Notes under the pieces: generated by a model
The model's database searches: none
Seen by the model: only the letters and a program-made list of their open reading frames with translations
Told to the model about the DNA's origin: nothing
Program-made: the position numbers and the translations under genes
Shown here: positions 11,608 to 23,780 of the stretch, piece after piece
Numbering within the stretch: position 1 is the stretch's first letter
Layout: the number at the start of each line of letters is the position of its first letter
NCBI GenBank assembly: GCA_036346395.1
Contig: CM070604.1
Coordinates: forward strand, 35,925,662 to 35,989,661
DNA: 64,000 nucleotides
Direction of reading: 5' to 3'
Source: Hsuehochloa calcarea
Lineage: Eukaryota; Streptophyta; Magnoliopsida; Poales; Poaceae

Positions 11608-13860
11608 TGTAACACCCTGTCTATAAGGAAGTCAAGATGTCACCTACAACCACTACTCTTTAGAAGAATAACATCAAAACACATGACCAGGTTAATCAAG
11701 TGGAAAGATTATACGGAAACAAGAATTCATCATCAGGTTTAATCAATGGAATATAAATAAACAATTCTGAGAGATAAGGTAGTTATGACCAAACTGGCTT
11801 ATTACAATTCAACACAAGTCATAATTAACGACAGTAAAAGTCCTCAAAATGTTTGGTTTATGGTAGTGAGTGCCTCGTGATGAACTACCCTCCACAAGAT
11901 CATTCTTCCTTGTCATTTACCTAAATAAAACAACAAAGCAAGAATGAGCCAAAGACTCAGCAAGTAACTGTATGTAACAATCAAACATTCCATGAGCAAT
12001 ATATCACAATCATCATTTGAGCGTTCTTTCGAAATGAATTTATGAATGGATGAAGTGGAATGATGCATTGAAGGAATTGGACATATTGCAAAGCATATCT
12101 GGATAGCGAGTGAAACACCGTCGGTGTTCACTTAAAGTAATGTCGTATGAAGAACGTTTCATACGATCAGTCAACGTGGCCCACATTGGAATGGTGGACT
12201 CACGTAACATGGCCCACATTGGAATGGTGGACTCATGTACCCATTCGGAATTGATGGGATTTTCAAGTGCCCATCTTTGGAATTGATGGGTCTTACAAAT
12301 GTAATTTATGCATGTCATGATGTGATCCCATGGCAATATTGAATAGTACTCATAATTGAAAAGAAACACATGGCATTCATCTACAAGTACGAACAAGTAT
12401 AATCATTCACTCACACATCACATTTTTTGCATCAAACATAGTATACAAGGTACTTGCAGTATATCAACATCATGAACAAGGCACAAAATATTCATGTAAA
12501 CAACATATCATTATGCATACAGTACTTGCCTTTTGCGTAGTGACTCGTTAGCAGGCAACGGAGGTGTTCCCACACGGGATGTCTCACCGCCTACACAAGC
12601 ATGTTCCCAAAATAAGAACAACGATATAACACTGCTACCGATGTTCTACAATAACCCCTGACTATTCAATATACCGCATAGACCCAAATTGAAAATAAAC
12701 TATTCTCGCGATTTCACCCTTATGAGCAGCGGTGCGAGAAAAAGCATATTTAATTATCTGGAACTCGAAACGACACAAAACCAGTGCCCAGATTTTCTTA
12801 ACGTAACAGGCTACGAAACTCTAGTTGATGGTAAACTCTAATTCGGCCAATACAGAGGTCTAACCATCCAATGAAAAACTATAACTGCAGTCTGCCCAGA
12901 ATTTCAGAACAGCCCTAAAGAAAAGGCTGTAAATTTTAAACCACTGATCCAAATAAAGTGATCTTTATCAGCCTGGAAACATGGTGAAATTATCTTCAAA
13001 AACCTAGTTGGGTGGCTGACCTGATTCTGACTCTAACTAGATCAAAACCTAGGTGCAACCGACTATACACAAATTTCGACAGACAGAGCGATACGTGGTA
13101 AAACAGTCATAACTTTTAATCTATGGGTGAAAAATTCGTGATCCAGGTGCCAAAAGAAAGCTAATGAAACCAGGAACAATTCTCCGAAGCGAAGACATCC
13201 AATTCTGCCTCTAAGATACCCAAAACCGAGTTACAACGTCTTGGGACAGAATCAATCTATTAAGCGAATCAAAGCGAAACTACAAATCCAATCGGATCCT
13301 CAATTCTAATGGAATCAAACAACGAATCGGAGGTCTAATTACCCTTGTAGACCAGTAAAGCGACGAAGATCCGCTGCACACGGTCTTCCTCGCTTCCTCG
13401 CTTTCCTCTCTTGGTGGCCAGGGAGACGGCGAGCGGCGTCGGCGGCGAGAATGGAGATGATGGAGGGCCCTTGAGGAGGAGCGACGGGGATCACGGGGAT
13501 AGCACCACCACCGCGAGGAGGTGCCAGGATCAGCAAGGAGGCTGCTTGGGGAGGAGGAGGCGGCCAAGGGGAGGAGGAGATAGGGTGGCGGCTAGGGTTT
13601 AGGGGGGGGGGGAGTGGCGCCCCCCCCCTTTTTGGCCGGCCCCTCTTGGGCCTCCTGGGTCGCGGCCTGCGGCCCAGGTTGACGTACAATAGCGTTTAGC
13701 CCCCCTGGCGATTGGAAAAATCCGCCAAAGTTGTTTCTTTTACTCCTCCGACTTCTTTCTTTTTACCGATTCGATTCCGGAAAGTTTTAAATCTCGTTTT
13801 CGAATAATATTCCCAGACATTCGAAACGATACAACCTAGCTGGATTTATGAGGTATTACA
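11608..13860 (-). mobile_element. Nested solo LTR, 2.25 kb
   Basis: It starts TGTAACACCCTG and ends GAGGTATTACA, short inverted ends typical of Ty3/gypsy LTRs of this class. It is flanked by a perfect TCTAT duplication (11603-11607 and 13861-13865). It interrupts the larger solo LTR: the CTATGGCTG-type repeats continue to its right. On the minus strand the GC-rich stretch (13280-13640) is upstream of a text resembling the untranslated leader of grass gypsy elements, so I assign minus orientation. No coding frame of retrotransposon type is present. ORFs at 13280-13690 overlap on both strands and look compositional. Confidence 0.8.
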
Positions 13861-13990
13861 TCTATGGCTGGGTTGCTATGTCTATAGCAGAGATGCCATT
13901 TCTATGGCTAATTTGCAATGTTTATAGCAAGACTGCTATTTCTATGGTTGAATATGAATTTGTCAGTGTCATTTCTATGGCTGAACATGA
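13861..13990. repeat. CTATGGCTG/CTATAGCA-type short repeats
   Basis: About seven imperfect units around TTTCTATGGCTGA and GTCTATAGCAG, spaced 18-30 bp. The TCTAT target site of the nested LTR lies in the first unit. Confidence 0.6.
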
Positions 13991-14652
13991 TTATCTTTTT
14001 CCTTGCAACCGAGTAGGGTTGCAGGTGTTGGTATTATTTTGATTCGGATTCTTTAATTACTGTCATGTAATTACTTTTTCTTAAATTTCTCTTTTAAATT
14101 CCGTTGCAAACTACTACTTATGAATATTGCAAATAAATATGGCTTTGAGCAAAAGAACTTGTAGAGTAGAGCCATATATTTGACATCCTTGCATCTAATA
14201 TAATTTTTGTGATACACTACAAGTCTTGTTGAGTACATATTGTATTCAATCTTTCCATTGTTGTTGGTTTAGAATTTGTAGAGGAGCCGACGCCAGACGA
14301 CGAGTTCTTTGCCCCAGAACCGGAGGTTTCAGTGACGGGTCTACCTAGGTCTTGTTCCTTGTCGGTTGCCCACGGGATCGGATGGGCATGCCACTGGACT
14401 TTTGCTCCTATTACTATGTCTTCCGCTGCTATTTATTTTGTTTACTCTGATGACTACTTTTATTTGGTCGGTCGACCGTTGTTGTAATAATTATTGTAAT
14501 AGCTTAAGTAGAACACCCTCTAGATTTACTTTAGTATGTGTTTGTATGGATGTGATTGTTAAATGTTGTGAATGTGTGTGCTAGCCATTAATCATGGGAC
14601 TAGCACAGTATACACATAAGATCTTTGGGTATTCCACACCTGGGGGTCGACA

Positions 14653-15091
14653 ATACGGGTTTGGACAATCCCTGACCAGCAAACTGGTTGGGAGACACAA
14701 TAGTTACCCATATGACTAGCAGGAAAGCGGCTATTTGCGCATCTAGCAACTGATGACAGTTGGCTAAAGGACGCAACAGTTCAAGACTCTCCTAGCGAAC
14801 ATGTGTGAAGATTAGAGGTGTCTTTAGCTTCATTAACTGTCACCCCTTCAATAGCTATAAAGGGGGTAGCTCACGTAATCTATAAGAGATAACAAGTTCA
14901 TCGATAGACATCAATAACAATCACAATCATTACGATCATTCTGTAACATCCTTTGTATTATTATAAAAACACTCATTGTGTCCGCATCAATAAATGATCT
15001 TCTTTTTTATAACGTTCTCATATTATTTCCCAAATAAGCTCGATAGGGAACCCCTTATTTCGATCATCGAAATTTGGTGCTAGAAGGAGGG
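14653..15091 (+). mobile_element. 3' part of a Ty3/gypsy LTR with primer-binding site
   Basis: This is the right-hand half of the LTR cut by the large solo LTR. A TATA-like CTATAAAGGGGG lies near 14860 and an AATAAATGATC near 14990. The end is followed by TTTGGTGCTAGAAGGAGGG (from about 15073), which fits the primer-binding-site text of Tat-type gypsy elements. The exact LTR end is uncertain because no clean CA was seen. Confidence 0.55.
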
Positions 15092-15116
15092 CACCATCAA
15101 TTGGAAGATCATCGCT

Positions 15117-15623
15117 GTGATGTTGTCCTGTCCTTGCCGATGGACTATTAGGAGAAGTCTTTCGATCTTGTCGACTACGCCCAACTCACAATGGCAGATT
15201 ACGTCCCTGAGTAGGAATGCAAATGCGTCTTCTTCGATGAGTACATTCACGAGAAGAAACCTTCACCGCCCTCAAATCAATCCATTAGGAATGAGGCTAC
15301 TAGAATATCAAATCCACTCAAGCAATTCCGAGAGTGGCTATGTTCCAACTTCTGTCTCAATTAGAGAGACAAGTAACCACGATGTCAGTGCCGTGGCAAT
15401 TCATGACGATATTGGTGATAAAGACTATGCTGAGGCGATGGAAGAATCGTTTACAAAGCATCTACTCCATCAACTCCGAGGTCTCGACTATTACCCCTCC
15501 TCTGACGAGGATGGGACATTCTCACCCTCTATCTATTCTGAATTTTCTGAATGTGCAGTCGTTAACGCCAATGAGACCAACGAGCAATGGACAACATGTG
15601 AACAACGTCAGGCCCAGGAGTAG
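15117..15623 (+). pseudogene. Possible gypsy gag N-terminal remnant
   Basis: A 168-codon frame begins about 25 bp after the presumed primer-binding site, where gag starts in gypsy elements. The predicted product has an acidic, serine-rich middle (GLDYYPSSDEDG) but no domain I can name. It stops at 15623. The frame's first part (before about 15290) may be frameshifted, since an overlapping frame is also open. The call rests on position more than on sequence. Confidence 0.35.
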
Positions 15624-15650
15624 AACAGTATCTTGACTTGGCTTGCGATC

Positions 15651-15863
15651 TTAGGCTCCCTTGAACCACCTCAACTGGTACGATCTTGGATGTGGCGTAG
15701 TCGTCAGCCCCAACTTCTCAACAAGATCGATGCTAGCAGCGAAATTAATGACTTTCTCCCCCACTTTCCAGCGGTAATGAAAAAGCCAAATCTTGCCGAA
15801 GCCTTCCTCTTCCATTAGCACGTTGAGACTCAATGCACTGCATCTCTCCTCCGAAGGCATCAT
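15651..15863 (-). pseudogene. Gypsy aspartic-protease remnant
   Basis: The minus-strand translation contains VEKLGLTTTPHP and SYQLRWFKG. This matches the region after the active site of gypsy retropepsins, whose family pattern is LVEKLGL-T--HP-PY-L-W. The upstream active-site Asp region is not recognisable. It lies antisense to the gag-like remnant beside it, so two different element fragments abut here. Confidence 0.5.
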
Positions 15864-15897
15864 ACTAGCAACATCAGTACCACCATAAGCAACTGTC

Positions 15898-16662
15898 GCT
15901 CTGATACTAAATGGTGCGGATCAAACCTCAAGGATAGATCAACCCGATGAGTTTCTCGATCTTTCACACAGCTAGCAATGCTGATCTCCAGATTCCTTGG
16001 CGATTTACACTAGTCATCTCCCCTTTTATCTCTAAAAAAATCTCCTTTATGCGTAACAAAATAGGATCTATCTCACCTCTTGGATTCAAAGTACAGTTTG
16101 AATTCCTTTTTCTTGTCCCTTAAGATAGAATTCCATAGTTTACAAGGAACCAAATAGTACTCTTCCTTATCTTGTGATTTGCTTGCAGATAGATCAACTA
16201 ATTCTCTCTAGACTAATTTTTGACGTTGGAAACTAACTAGTCCGAACTGACCAACTCCTGACTTAAATACTTCAGGCTCGAACTCTTTCTTTTCTAGCTC
16301 ACGTGCAAAGACACACGCACATACAGGTTCCTTGCACGCAGCTGCTTTTGTTCCTGCATGCACCTGCACAAGGTCAGCTCCATCCTCTCCTCACGCGCGG
16401 TCGGCAGGCACGCATACACCCTGGGCGCCTCATGCACCTCGGCCGCCACACTCACGTCATTGGATGAGTTTTTGTGTGGAGAAATCAACACAAGAGACGA
16501 TAAAAAGAAAGTCGTCACTAGGTTAGGCAGCATGAATTTTTGTGGTGCCCGCCAGTTAGCAAGCGGAGGCCAGCCAGGGAATGGTCCACCAAGGCTGTTG
16601 TGGTCCTGGAGCCGGTGGGCCCACGATGCCAGAGCGTCAGAAAGTTGTGCTTCACGTGAGTT
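15898..16662 (-). mobile_element. Possible 5' LTR of a minus-strand copia element
   Basis: GCTCTGATACTA at 15898-15909 is one base from the minus-strand form of the initiator-Met tRNA primer site (GCTCTGATACCA). The following TGGTGCGGATC (from 15912) would be the LTR end seen from the other strand. No partner LTR or coding part was found. The right boundary is unknown; it is set here by the next element's flank. Confidence 0.3.
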
Positions 16663-17147
16663 ACCTCTGTTGAGAAACTGTCGTTGGCGAGTTCAGTTCG
16701 AGCGATTACCTCGTAGGTAAATTCAGAATCGTAAAAACGATGCAAGAATACAAGAACATAATAATAGATTGAACACAGAGATATGATGAAACTTATGGCT
16801 TCTCCTTATTGCTCTTCTGAAAACTATCGTACAATGGTTGGGATCCCTCATCTATATAGTCTACTGGATGGATGAGGAGCCTACCTTAGGCCAGGACTCT
16901 CGACCTGGGCCTGGTTTCTTAACACTCCCTCTTGTGCACTCATCCGTCATGTTCATATCTCATCAAAATTCCATAAAACCCAGTGGGAAAAAATTTAGAG
17001 AAAGAGTACATGATACACGTTCTGCTGAGCTGCACGAATTATCTCATTAAGAACCCAATTTTATTTAATCTCCAGGATTTTTTTTGGGTACTCGATCTTC
17101 GTGATCAAGTTTTAATAAAGAGTTCGTGAAGATTCTCCTCCTGAATT

Positions 17148-18191
17148 CTACACTTCTCTGAGTCTCATCATTCCAATTTCACATATACATCTTTCAAAGC
17201 TAGACGCTAGAAATGACTTAGTGAATAAATCTGCAAGATTTTTACATGACTTAGTATGCAGTACTTTAATTTCGTCCATCTTTTGCAATTCATGAGCATA
17301 GAAGTACTTGGGGTTGATATATTTAGTGAGAGGACTCTTCACATAATCCATCTGCACTTGTGCAACACAAACTGCATTATCTTCATAGATAATAGTGGGG
17401 GTTTGCGCGATATTCAATCCACATGACTGCTGGATATGGTGAATCATCCGTCGAAGCCAAGAAAATTCCCGTGAGGCCTCGTACAATGCTATGATTTCTG
17501 AGTGGTTCATCGAAGTAGATACAAGACTTTGCTTAGACTATTTCCATAAAATTACAGTTCCACCATATAGGAATACATAGCATGTTTGCGACTTAGCTGT
17601 ATGTGGGTCTGACAGGTACCCAGTATCTGCATAGCCAATCATAGTTAGGTCTTGGTTCTTTCTGTAAAACAGACCAAGATCTTTGCTTCTTTGGAGGTAT
17701 TGGAAGATATCCTTTATCCCTGCCAGTGTCTTTTGGTAGGTTCTGCACTATACCTTGATAGGAGGTTCACGGCAAATTCAATGTCCGGTCTAATACAGTT
17801 TGCTAAATACATGATTACTCCTATTGCACTTAAGTATGTGAATTTTGGTCCTAGGACTTCCTCCCCCTCTTCTTTAGATCTGTACTGGTCCTTGTCTTGT
17901 TGTAAGGATATCCCGGCCATCGGCACTTTCGAAGGATACATCTTTTCAAAGCCAAACTGTTCTAACACTTTCTGAGTGTTGGTTGACTGATGTACTAAGA
18001 TCCCTTCAGGGGTATACTCAAGCTGCAAGCCTAGGCAATATTTGATTTTTACCAAAGTCTTTCATTTCGAACTTCGACTCTAGGTAAGGGTTTCCTTTCT
18101 TAATATATTCTAAGGTCCCGATGATATTCAGATCATCTACATATACTGAGATTATACAGAATCCATCATGGGATCGTCGTATAAAAACACA
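17148..18191 (-). pseudogene. Copia A: reverse transcriptase C-terminal half and RNase H
   Basis: On the minus strand from 18191 the text reads SVYVDDLNIIGT, the YVDD catalytic motif of copia reverse transcriptase. KYCLGLQLEYTPEGILVHQS, then an M-YLANCIRPDIEFAVNLLSR block, follow. RNase H text continues with STSMNHSEIIALYEASREF and TIIYEDNAVCVAQVQ, and ends near 17148 with HTKSCKNLADLFTKS. At least two frame changes (near 18060 and 17650) interrupt it. Confidence 0.85.
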
Positions 18192-18196
18192 GGGAC

Positions 18197-19982
18197 TGTT
18201 GGACCGTAAAGGCGACTAGAGGGGGGGGGTGAATAGGAGCACGCTCACTTTTTCACAAATTATGAACTCAATACAATTTCACTCCAGTAGCTATTAGAAA
18301 GCTATGAAGATCAATATACGATCTGTGGAAGACTAGTATTGAATCCAATAAAAACCCCTAAGCAATGCGACAATAATCAGCAAGAATCAAAGCAACACAA
18401 GTACTGGCGGTCTGACCTCTGTAGTGAACCGGTTGGACCGATTGCCGGGCGGTCGGACCATTGTTATCTTGGCGGTCGGACCGCTCAAATCGGTCGGACG
18501 GTGGTGATGGGCGATCGGACCGGCGATCTGAACCGATCTGAAAACAAGAAAATCACCCGATGGCGAAGTTGCAATTAGGTCTAACTTTTGATTCTCAACT
18601 CCAAACTTCACGAAACTTTGCACACACCTTCTCTATGCTATTGAGGACCTATTCCAATCGAATATTATGATAATTCTTGGAGCGATCTTGAGCAATTGTC
18701 AATTGATTAACGAAGGTCTAAAACCGCAAGAACGAAAACTTGATCCTATTGCTTGTTCGTGAGTGATTGATGATCAAGATGATGCTAGATAGATTCACAC
18801 ATATCACAGCAAGCTAATTCACGTGAAAGAATCAATCACAAACTCGCGGATCAAAGAAAGCCCTAAAAACACGAAATTGAAAGCAAGAACGAAAAGAGAC
18901 TTATCTCAAGCAAACCTTGCATAGATTGATTTCGTGGTTGATGCTGGATTACATCCACACCATCATGGATCAGTAGACAATCAAGGATCACGAAATTCTC
19001 CTCAAACCATGAAAAGCCCTAGCCTCCACCTCAACTCCCCTAAAGACAATTAGGGTTTTGAAACATAAACAGGCGAGAGAGGAAGAGGTGCAGCCACCAT
19101 CTCCTCCTATTTATAGTGGAGGCCTAAAACTCTTAGGGTTTGACTTAATTGGGCTCCCGTTAAGGCCCACTAACAAACGGGTCACACACGCACGCTTCGC
19201 GAAGCGCCGTCTTTAACTTTTGACCTAAACCGCTTCACCATGTGCTATGGATTCGCCAATAGATCACCCTTGTCCATCTTGTGTCACGCTTGAGTCGTTG
19301 ACCTCACCCGGCATCGTCGATCGTTCTGAACCTCAACTCTTCAAGTCTAGTCCCGATTCTCCTCGCCGTTGACCGTCGTTGACCACCAAGCCACCGCACA
19401 ACCACGCACAAGAAAACACGTGTTCGGAACAAGTTCTTCACAACTTGACCCATGTTAGTCAAAACATGCATCATGCAAATCATATGCCATGAAACTAATG
19501 ACTTTGACCTAACAAAACAACATCGCCACGGTTGGCGGCGTTCAAGTAATTCACGGTCCGACCGCTCCGGGTGGCCGGTCGGGCCGCCCATGGCGGTCGG
19601 ACCGCTCCTCGTGAGCCGTCGGACCGCCTTAAGACTTAGCCAAATTCAAGCTCCCAAAGTCCAAACCTTCGGAAACTTTAAACCAATAGAACTTTTCACC
19701 GGAGACTCCAAAATCATGAGACCAAGTGCATTGGGATCCCCTTACTTGTCTACAACACCTATTTTTGGCCCACTCAATTTGAACACTTTTGGTCATCGCC
19801 GTCCGATCGCTTGATGGCGGTCCGACCGATATGGGACCGGTCGGACCATTGCGTCAAGGACCGTCGGACCGCCTATCGAATACACGTAGCTTTGTCAAAA
19901 CGCGTGAAACGACAAACCGTAAACGCCATTGCCAATTGTCACATCATCCTAAGATCTGGAGCATATCCCCATGAAATCCACA
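18197..19982 (-). repeat. 3' LTR of the SIRE-like element
   Basis: It runs from TGTTGGACCGTAAAG to GAAATCCACA. Near each end it carries clusters of the palindrome CGGTCGGACCG (18410-18540 and 19545-19880). It is nearly the same as the other LTR. In a 570-bp stretch (18555-19130 against 27717-28295) I see only small length differences. Confidence 0.93.
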
Positions 19983-21845
19983 ATCTCCCTTGATGAACAC
20001 ATTGGCAATTATCCGAAAAATGTAAGTAAGAGGTTTGAAAATGAGTTTACTCGCAGTTTTCGCACAAAGGCACAACTTGGTCCATAAGCAAGAAAAAGCA
20101 ATGAACAAGACCAAGCTGGCATCAGAATAGTATAGGCATGTGAGACAAGGCAAAAGAAAGCATAAAAACTTTGATTTCCAGAAAAGGGTCAAAATTCTCA
20201 CATGAGGTCCATATGAAAGAACAATTGTTCAATTGACCTATGATCATTGTGAGTATAAAAGAATGCAATTCAAGTTCAGAATATTCAATAAGACAATAAG
20301 AATGCAACTCAAGAACTCCCCCTCACTATGATCATCAAATTTCAAATTTTCAGTTTCCCCCTTTGTATAAACTTCTCCCCCAATCTTCTCATTAACACAT
20401 CTTCTCCAAATAAGAGTAGCAAAGAAATATTACACATCTTCTCCCCCTTTGACAATGGATTCATCAAGGAATCACTCTCATCCAGGGATAACAAATAGAG
20501 AATAAAGAAAAAAGCAGAAACAAAAGAAGCATAAAGAGGAATATGCATGAAGTGCAATGGAGTGGCTTCAATTTTGTATTTTTCAATTTTTTTTTGATTA
20601 CAAGAAGCTTTGGAGATTACCCAAAAGAACAAGCTAGTATCTCGAATAATGCACAAACAAAGATATCAAGCTGTGACATATGCTAGCAAGATCATGGTAA
20701 GACATATATATCAAAGCTAAGCACAAAGGCTCAAAAGTAAAGCGATGATTTGATCAATTTAAGCAACGCTTCAAATTCAAAGACAAGTTCATCAACAGGA
20801 TCCTAAAGTGAAATTGGCCATGTCAAATCTGTCAAAGTGAGATCAAAAATCTAACAAAGACCACATTAAGAGTCAATCAAGTCTGTATTGAATCATTTTG
20901 CTCAATATTTTATAAACGCCCATTTGTCAACATTTTTCTCATTTGCATTGAATATTGAAGTTGACTAATGATCTAACTTAGTGACAAGATCCCGGACTAG
21001 GAGCCATCCACAAACTCATCCTAAGCTTCACCAAAAGTTGATTAAAGGTATATCTTAGTAAAGAAGATCCCGGACTAGGAGCCATCCACAAACTCTTTCT
21101 AAGCTTCTACAGGGCGACAAATCTTGAGGTTCATGTCATTTCGACAAGCGGTCCCCATGAGATCGTCGGTTCATCAAACTATCTCCAAGTTCATGTCATT
21201 TGACAAGCGCCTCGTAAGAATAGTTTGGCACAATTTAAGCATAAGACAATCTTGATTTTCATTTTTCACAAGAGCGCTTTAGAATCTCAAGAACACAAAA
21301 TCTCAAGTAATGGTCAATTTTAGATCAAAGAGCTAACAAAGCAATTACAGCAGGCCAATGTCACAAGAGGAGCACTAATTACGCAACTCGCTAAAACATC
21401 CACAAATTGCAATTTCTTAGTTTGAGTTGTTTAAAAGATTCTAGCTCATATAGCAAAGACTTAGCTACACATGTAAAAGCATGATAATTCTAGCAAGTCA
21501 AAGAACTAGACATGACGTTGAGCAAGAATTGAAATATAACAGCTCTAAAGGGTAATAGGCAAAGCTTCATCAATTTTTAAAGATAAGCAGAAAAACTTAA
21601 ATTACAATGCATTTTTTTTATACCATTTGTTGTAACCACTTGTTGGAGTTTTCATATGAATGCAATATGACACAATGAGATGCAATTAAAAAGCCTAAAA
21701 GCCTAAAAAGTTCGAAAAGATCACTAAGTTCGAAAAGAACAATAAAAGATCAAAAGAACAAGAAAAGATTAGAAAAGGACAAACTCCCCCTCAAACCAAC
21801 CCATAGGGATAAATTACCCCTAACTCACTTCTCAAGGTTGCAAAC
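19983..21845 (-). other. Non-coding 3' region of the SIRE-like element
   Basis: About 1.8 kb between RNase H and the 3' LTR without a credible frame on either strand. It is A-rich on the + strand. A 30-bp direct repeat (GATCCCGGACTAGGAGCCAT plus CCACAAACTC) lies at 20988-21017 and 21066-21095. A GTTCATGTCATTT..GACAAGCG motif also occurs twice (about 21130 and 21190). Some SIRE-type elements carry an envelope-like frame here; none is visible. Confidence 0.6.
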
Positions 21846-23600
21846 CTGGTTTGATCTAATGGCTTGGTAAGAATGTCCGCCAATTGAGCATCGGACTCTA
21901 CGAAGTGCATCACAATATCACCTTTTTCAACATGATCTTTAAGGAAGTGAAAGCGAATGTCTATGTGCTTAGTCCTAGAATGTTGCCTTTGGGTTTTAGC
22001 AATATTAATAGCGAAGTGTTATCACGAAAAGAGGAACACTAGCAAAGTTTAACCCATAATCTTTCAAAGTGGGCGTCATCCACAAAATCAGCTCTGACAA
22101 CTAGCAATGACTACATACTCCGCCTCGGCAGTGGATTGTGCAGTAAGACCGCTTAGAAGACCAAGATACAAGAGAAGTGCCTAGGAAGTGACAGGTGCCT
22201 GAGGTACTCTTCCTATCTAACCGACAGCCCGCAAAATCAGAATCTGAAAAGCCTCTAATGGACAAAGCTGAAGAGCAGGAATACCAAATGCCATATAAGA
22301 GGTAGAGTGTAAATACCGAATATGCGCTTAACGGCTTGGCGATGGGAAGTTCTCGAGACGCTGAAATCTTGCACACAGGCATACCGTGAAGTGAATGTCC
22401 GGTCTCGAGGCCGTCAAATCTGTAAGGAGCCGATCATGTCATGCGGTACTCGCGTTGATCCACGACTTCTCCTTCCTCATCCGGATCCAAAACAGTTGAA
22501 GTTGCCATGGGAGTGGAAATTGGCTTGCAATCACCCATGTTGAAGCGTTTGAGAAGATCTTTAGTGTACTTCGTCGATGGATGAAAGTTCCTTCCTTGCA
22601 TTGCTTGATTTGAAGTCCCAAAAAGTAATTAAGCTCTCCCATCATACTCATCTCAAATTCCCTAGACATAGTGTCAGAAAAGCTGGAAACAAGAGCATTA
22701 GAGGAACCACCAAAGATAATATCATCCACATAAATTTGAGCAAGCGGAAGTCATTGTCACGTCTAAGAATGAATAGGGTTTTATCCACTTTACCCATCTC
22801 AAAATTATTTTTAAGCAAGAAGGTCTTAAGTCTATCATACCGTGCTCTAGGGGCTTGTTTAAGACCATACAATGCTTTAGATAGCTTGAAAACACGATTT
22901 GGATATTTAGGATCCTCAAAACCGTGGGTTGCTTAACATACACTTCCTCATCTATGAAACCATTTAAGAAGGCACTTTTAACATCCATCGATATAATTTA
23001 AAACCTTTTGATGCAAAGAAATGCAAGCGAATGCGAATGGCTTCTAGTCTAGCAACAGAGCAAATGTCTCATCAAAATCTAACCCCTCAACTTGGTCAAA
23101 CCACGAGCTACCAATCGGCCTTATTTCTAACCACGTAACCATCCTCACCTTGTTTATTCTTAAACACCCAACGGGTTCCTATAACATTATGACCACTAGG
23201 AGGTTCTACTAGGTTCCAAACTTTGTTTCTTTCAAAATTCTCTAACTCCTCATGCATGGCATTTACCCAACTAGAATCGGATAAAGCATGTGATATATCG
23301 CGGGGTTCAAAAGAAGCAACAAAAGCCGAATGAGAGTAGAGATTTGGATCATTATACCGAGCGAGTGACTCGCTCATGTAGGTTACCTATTATCATTCGG
23401 AGGATCTTTGTCTCTGAATGCGAAGTGGGCGCCGGGTGAGATGTCGTTTCTTCGACCTCCGCAGAGTCTTGATGATGATGATGCAACAGAGCCTCAATCA
23501 AGGTGAAGTAGGCGTAGCGAGTTCTTGTATCAATATGGGTGCCTCGGCGCAGCAGATGAGGGAATGACATTTGCTTCGTCCTCATCTTCCTCCACAAAAA
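21846..23600 (-). pseudogene. SIRE-like element: reverse transcriptase and RNase H
   Basis: Minus-strand blocks in order: WNLVEPP and TRWVFKNKQ (about 23150-23240), MDVKSAFLNGFIDEEVYVKQ (about 22930-22988), MYGLKQAPRARYDRLKTFL (about 22810-22872), MDDIIFGGSS (about 22700), GELNYFLGLQIKQ (about 22620), then FSDSDFAGCRLDRKSTSGTC and SWSSKRSY of RNase H (about 22140-22260). The order is typical of copia. Frameshifts separate nearly every block, so no functional product is expected as written. Confidence 0.9.
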
Positions 23601-23780
23601 TACTCTCACACCAGTAAATCATCTCAGAGCAATTGATCTAGCTCGTGGCTAGTCTCATCAAAAGTGACATTACAAGTCTCTGAATAATGTTAGTCTCGAT
23701 ATTAAAACCCGAAAACCCTAGAATGAGCGGATAACCGAAATATCCCATCGAAAGTTCTTGATTCAAATTTATCTAAATTA

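Larger units (their letters stand above)
6572..14652 (+). mobile_element. Very large Ty3/gypsy-type solo LTR, interrupted by a second solo LTR
   Basis: The element starts TGTAACATCC, ends GGGGGTCGACA, and has a perfect 5-bp target duplication, ATACG, at 6567-6571 and 14653-14657. No gag or pol similarity was seen, so a solo LTR left by LTR-LTR recombination is the simplest reading. Without the nested insert (2258 bp with its duplication) it is about 5.8 kb, which is long for an LTR, so further unrecognised inserts are possible. Inside are an AT-rich region with short tandem repeats, a GC-rich leader-like part with proline-rich ORFs (7200-7780), and an AT-rich 2-kb stretch (8480-10400) rich in TTAG/CTAA words. 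Orientation is inferred from LTR-like text near the right end. Confidence 0.75.

Noticed and set aside
13280..13690. Open frames on both strands near a G-run
   Set aside because: GC-rich text inside the nested solo LTR; overlapping frames on opposite strands and no family pattern.
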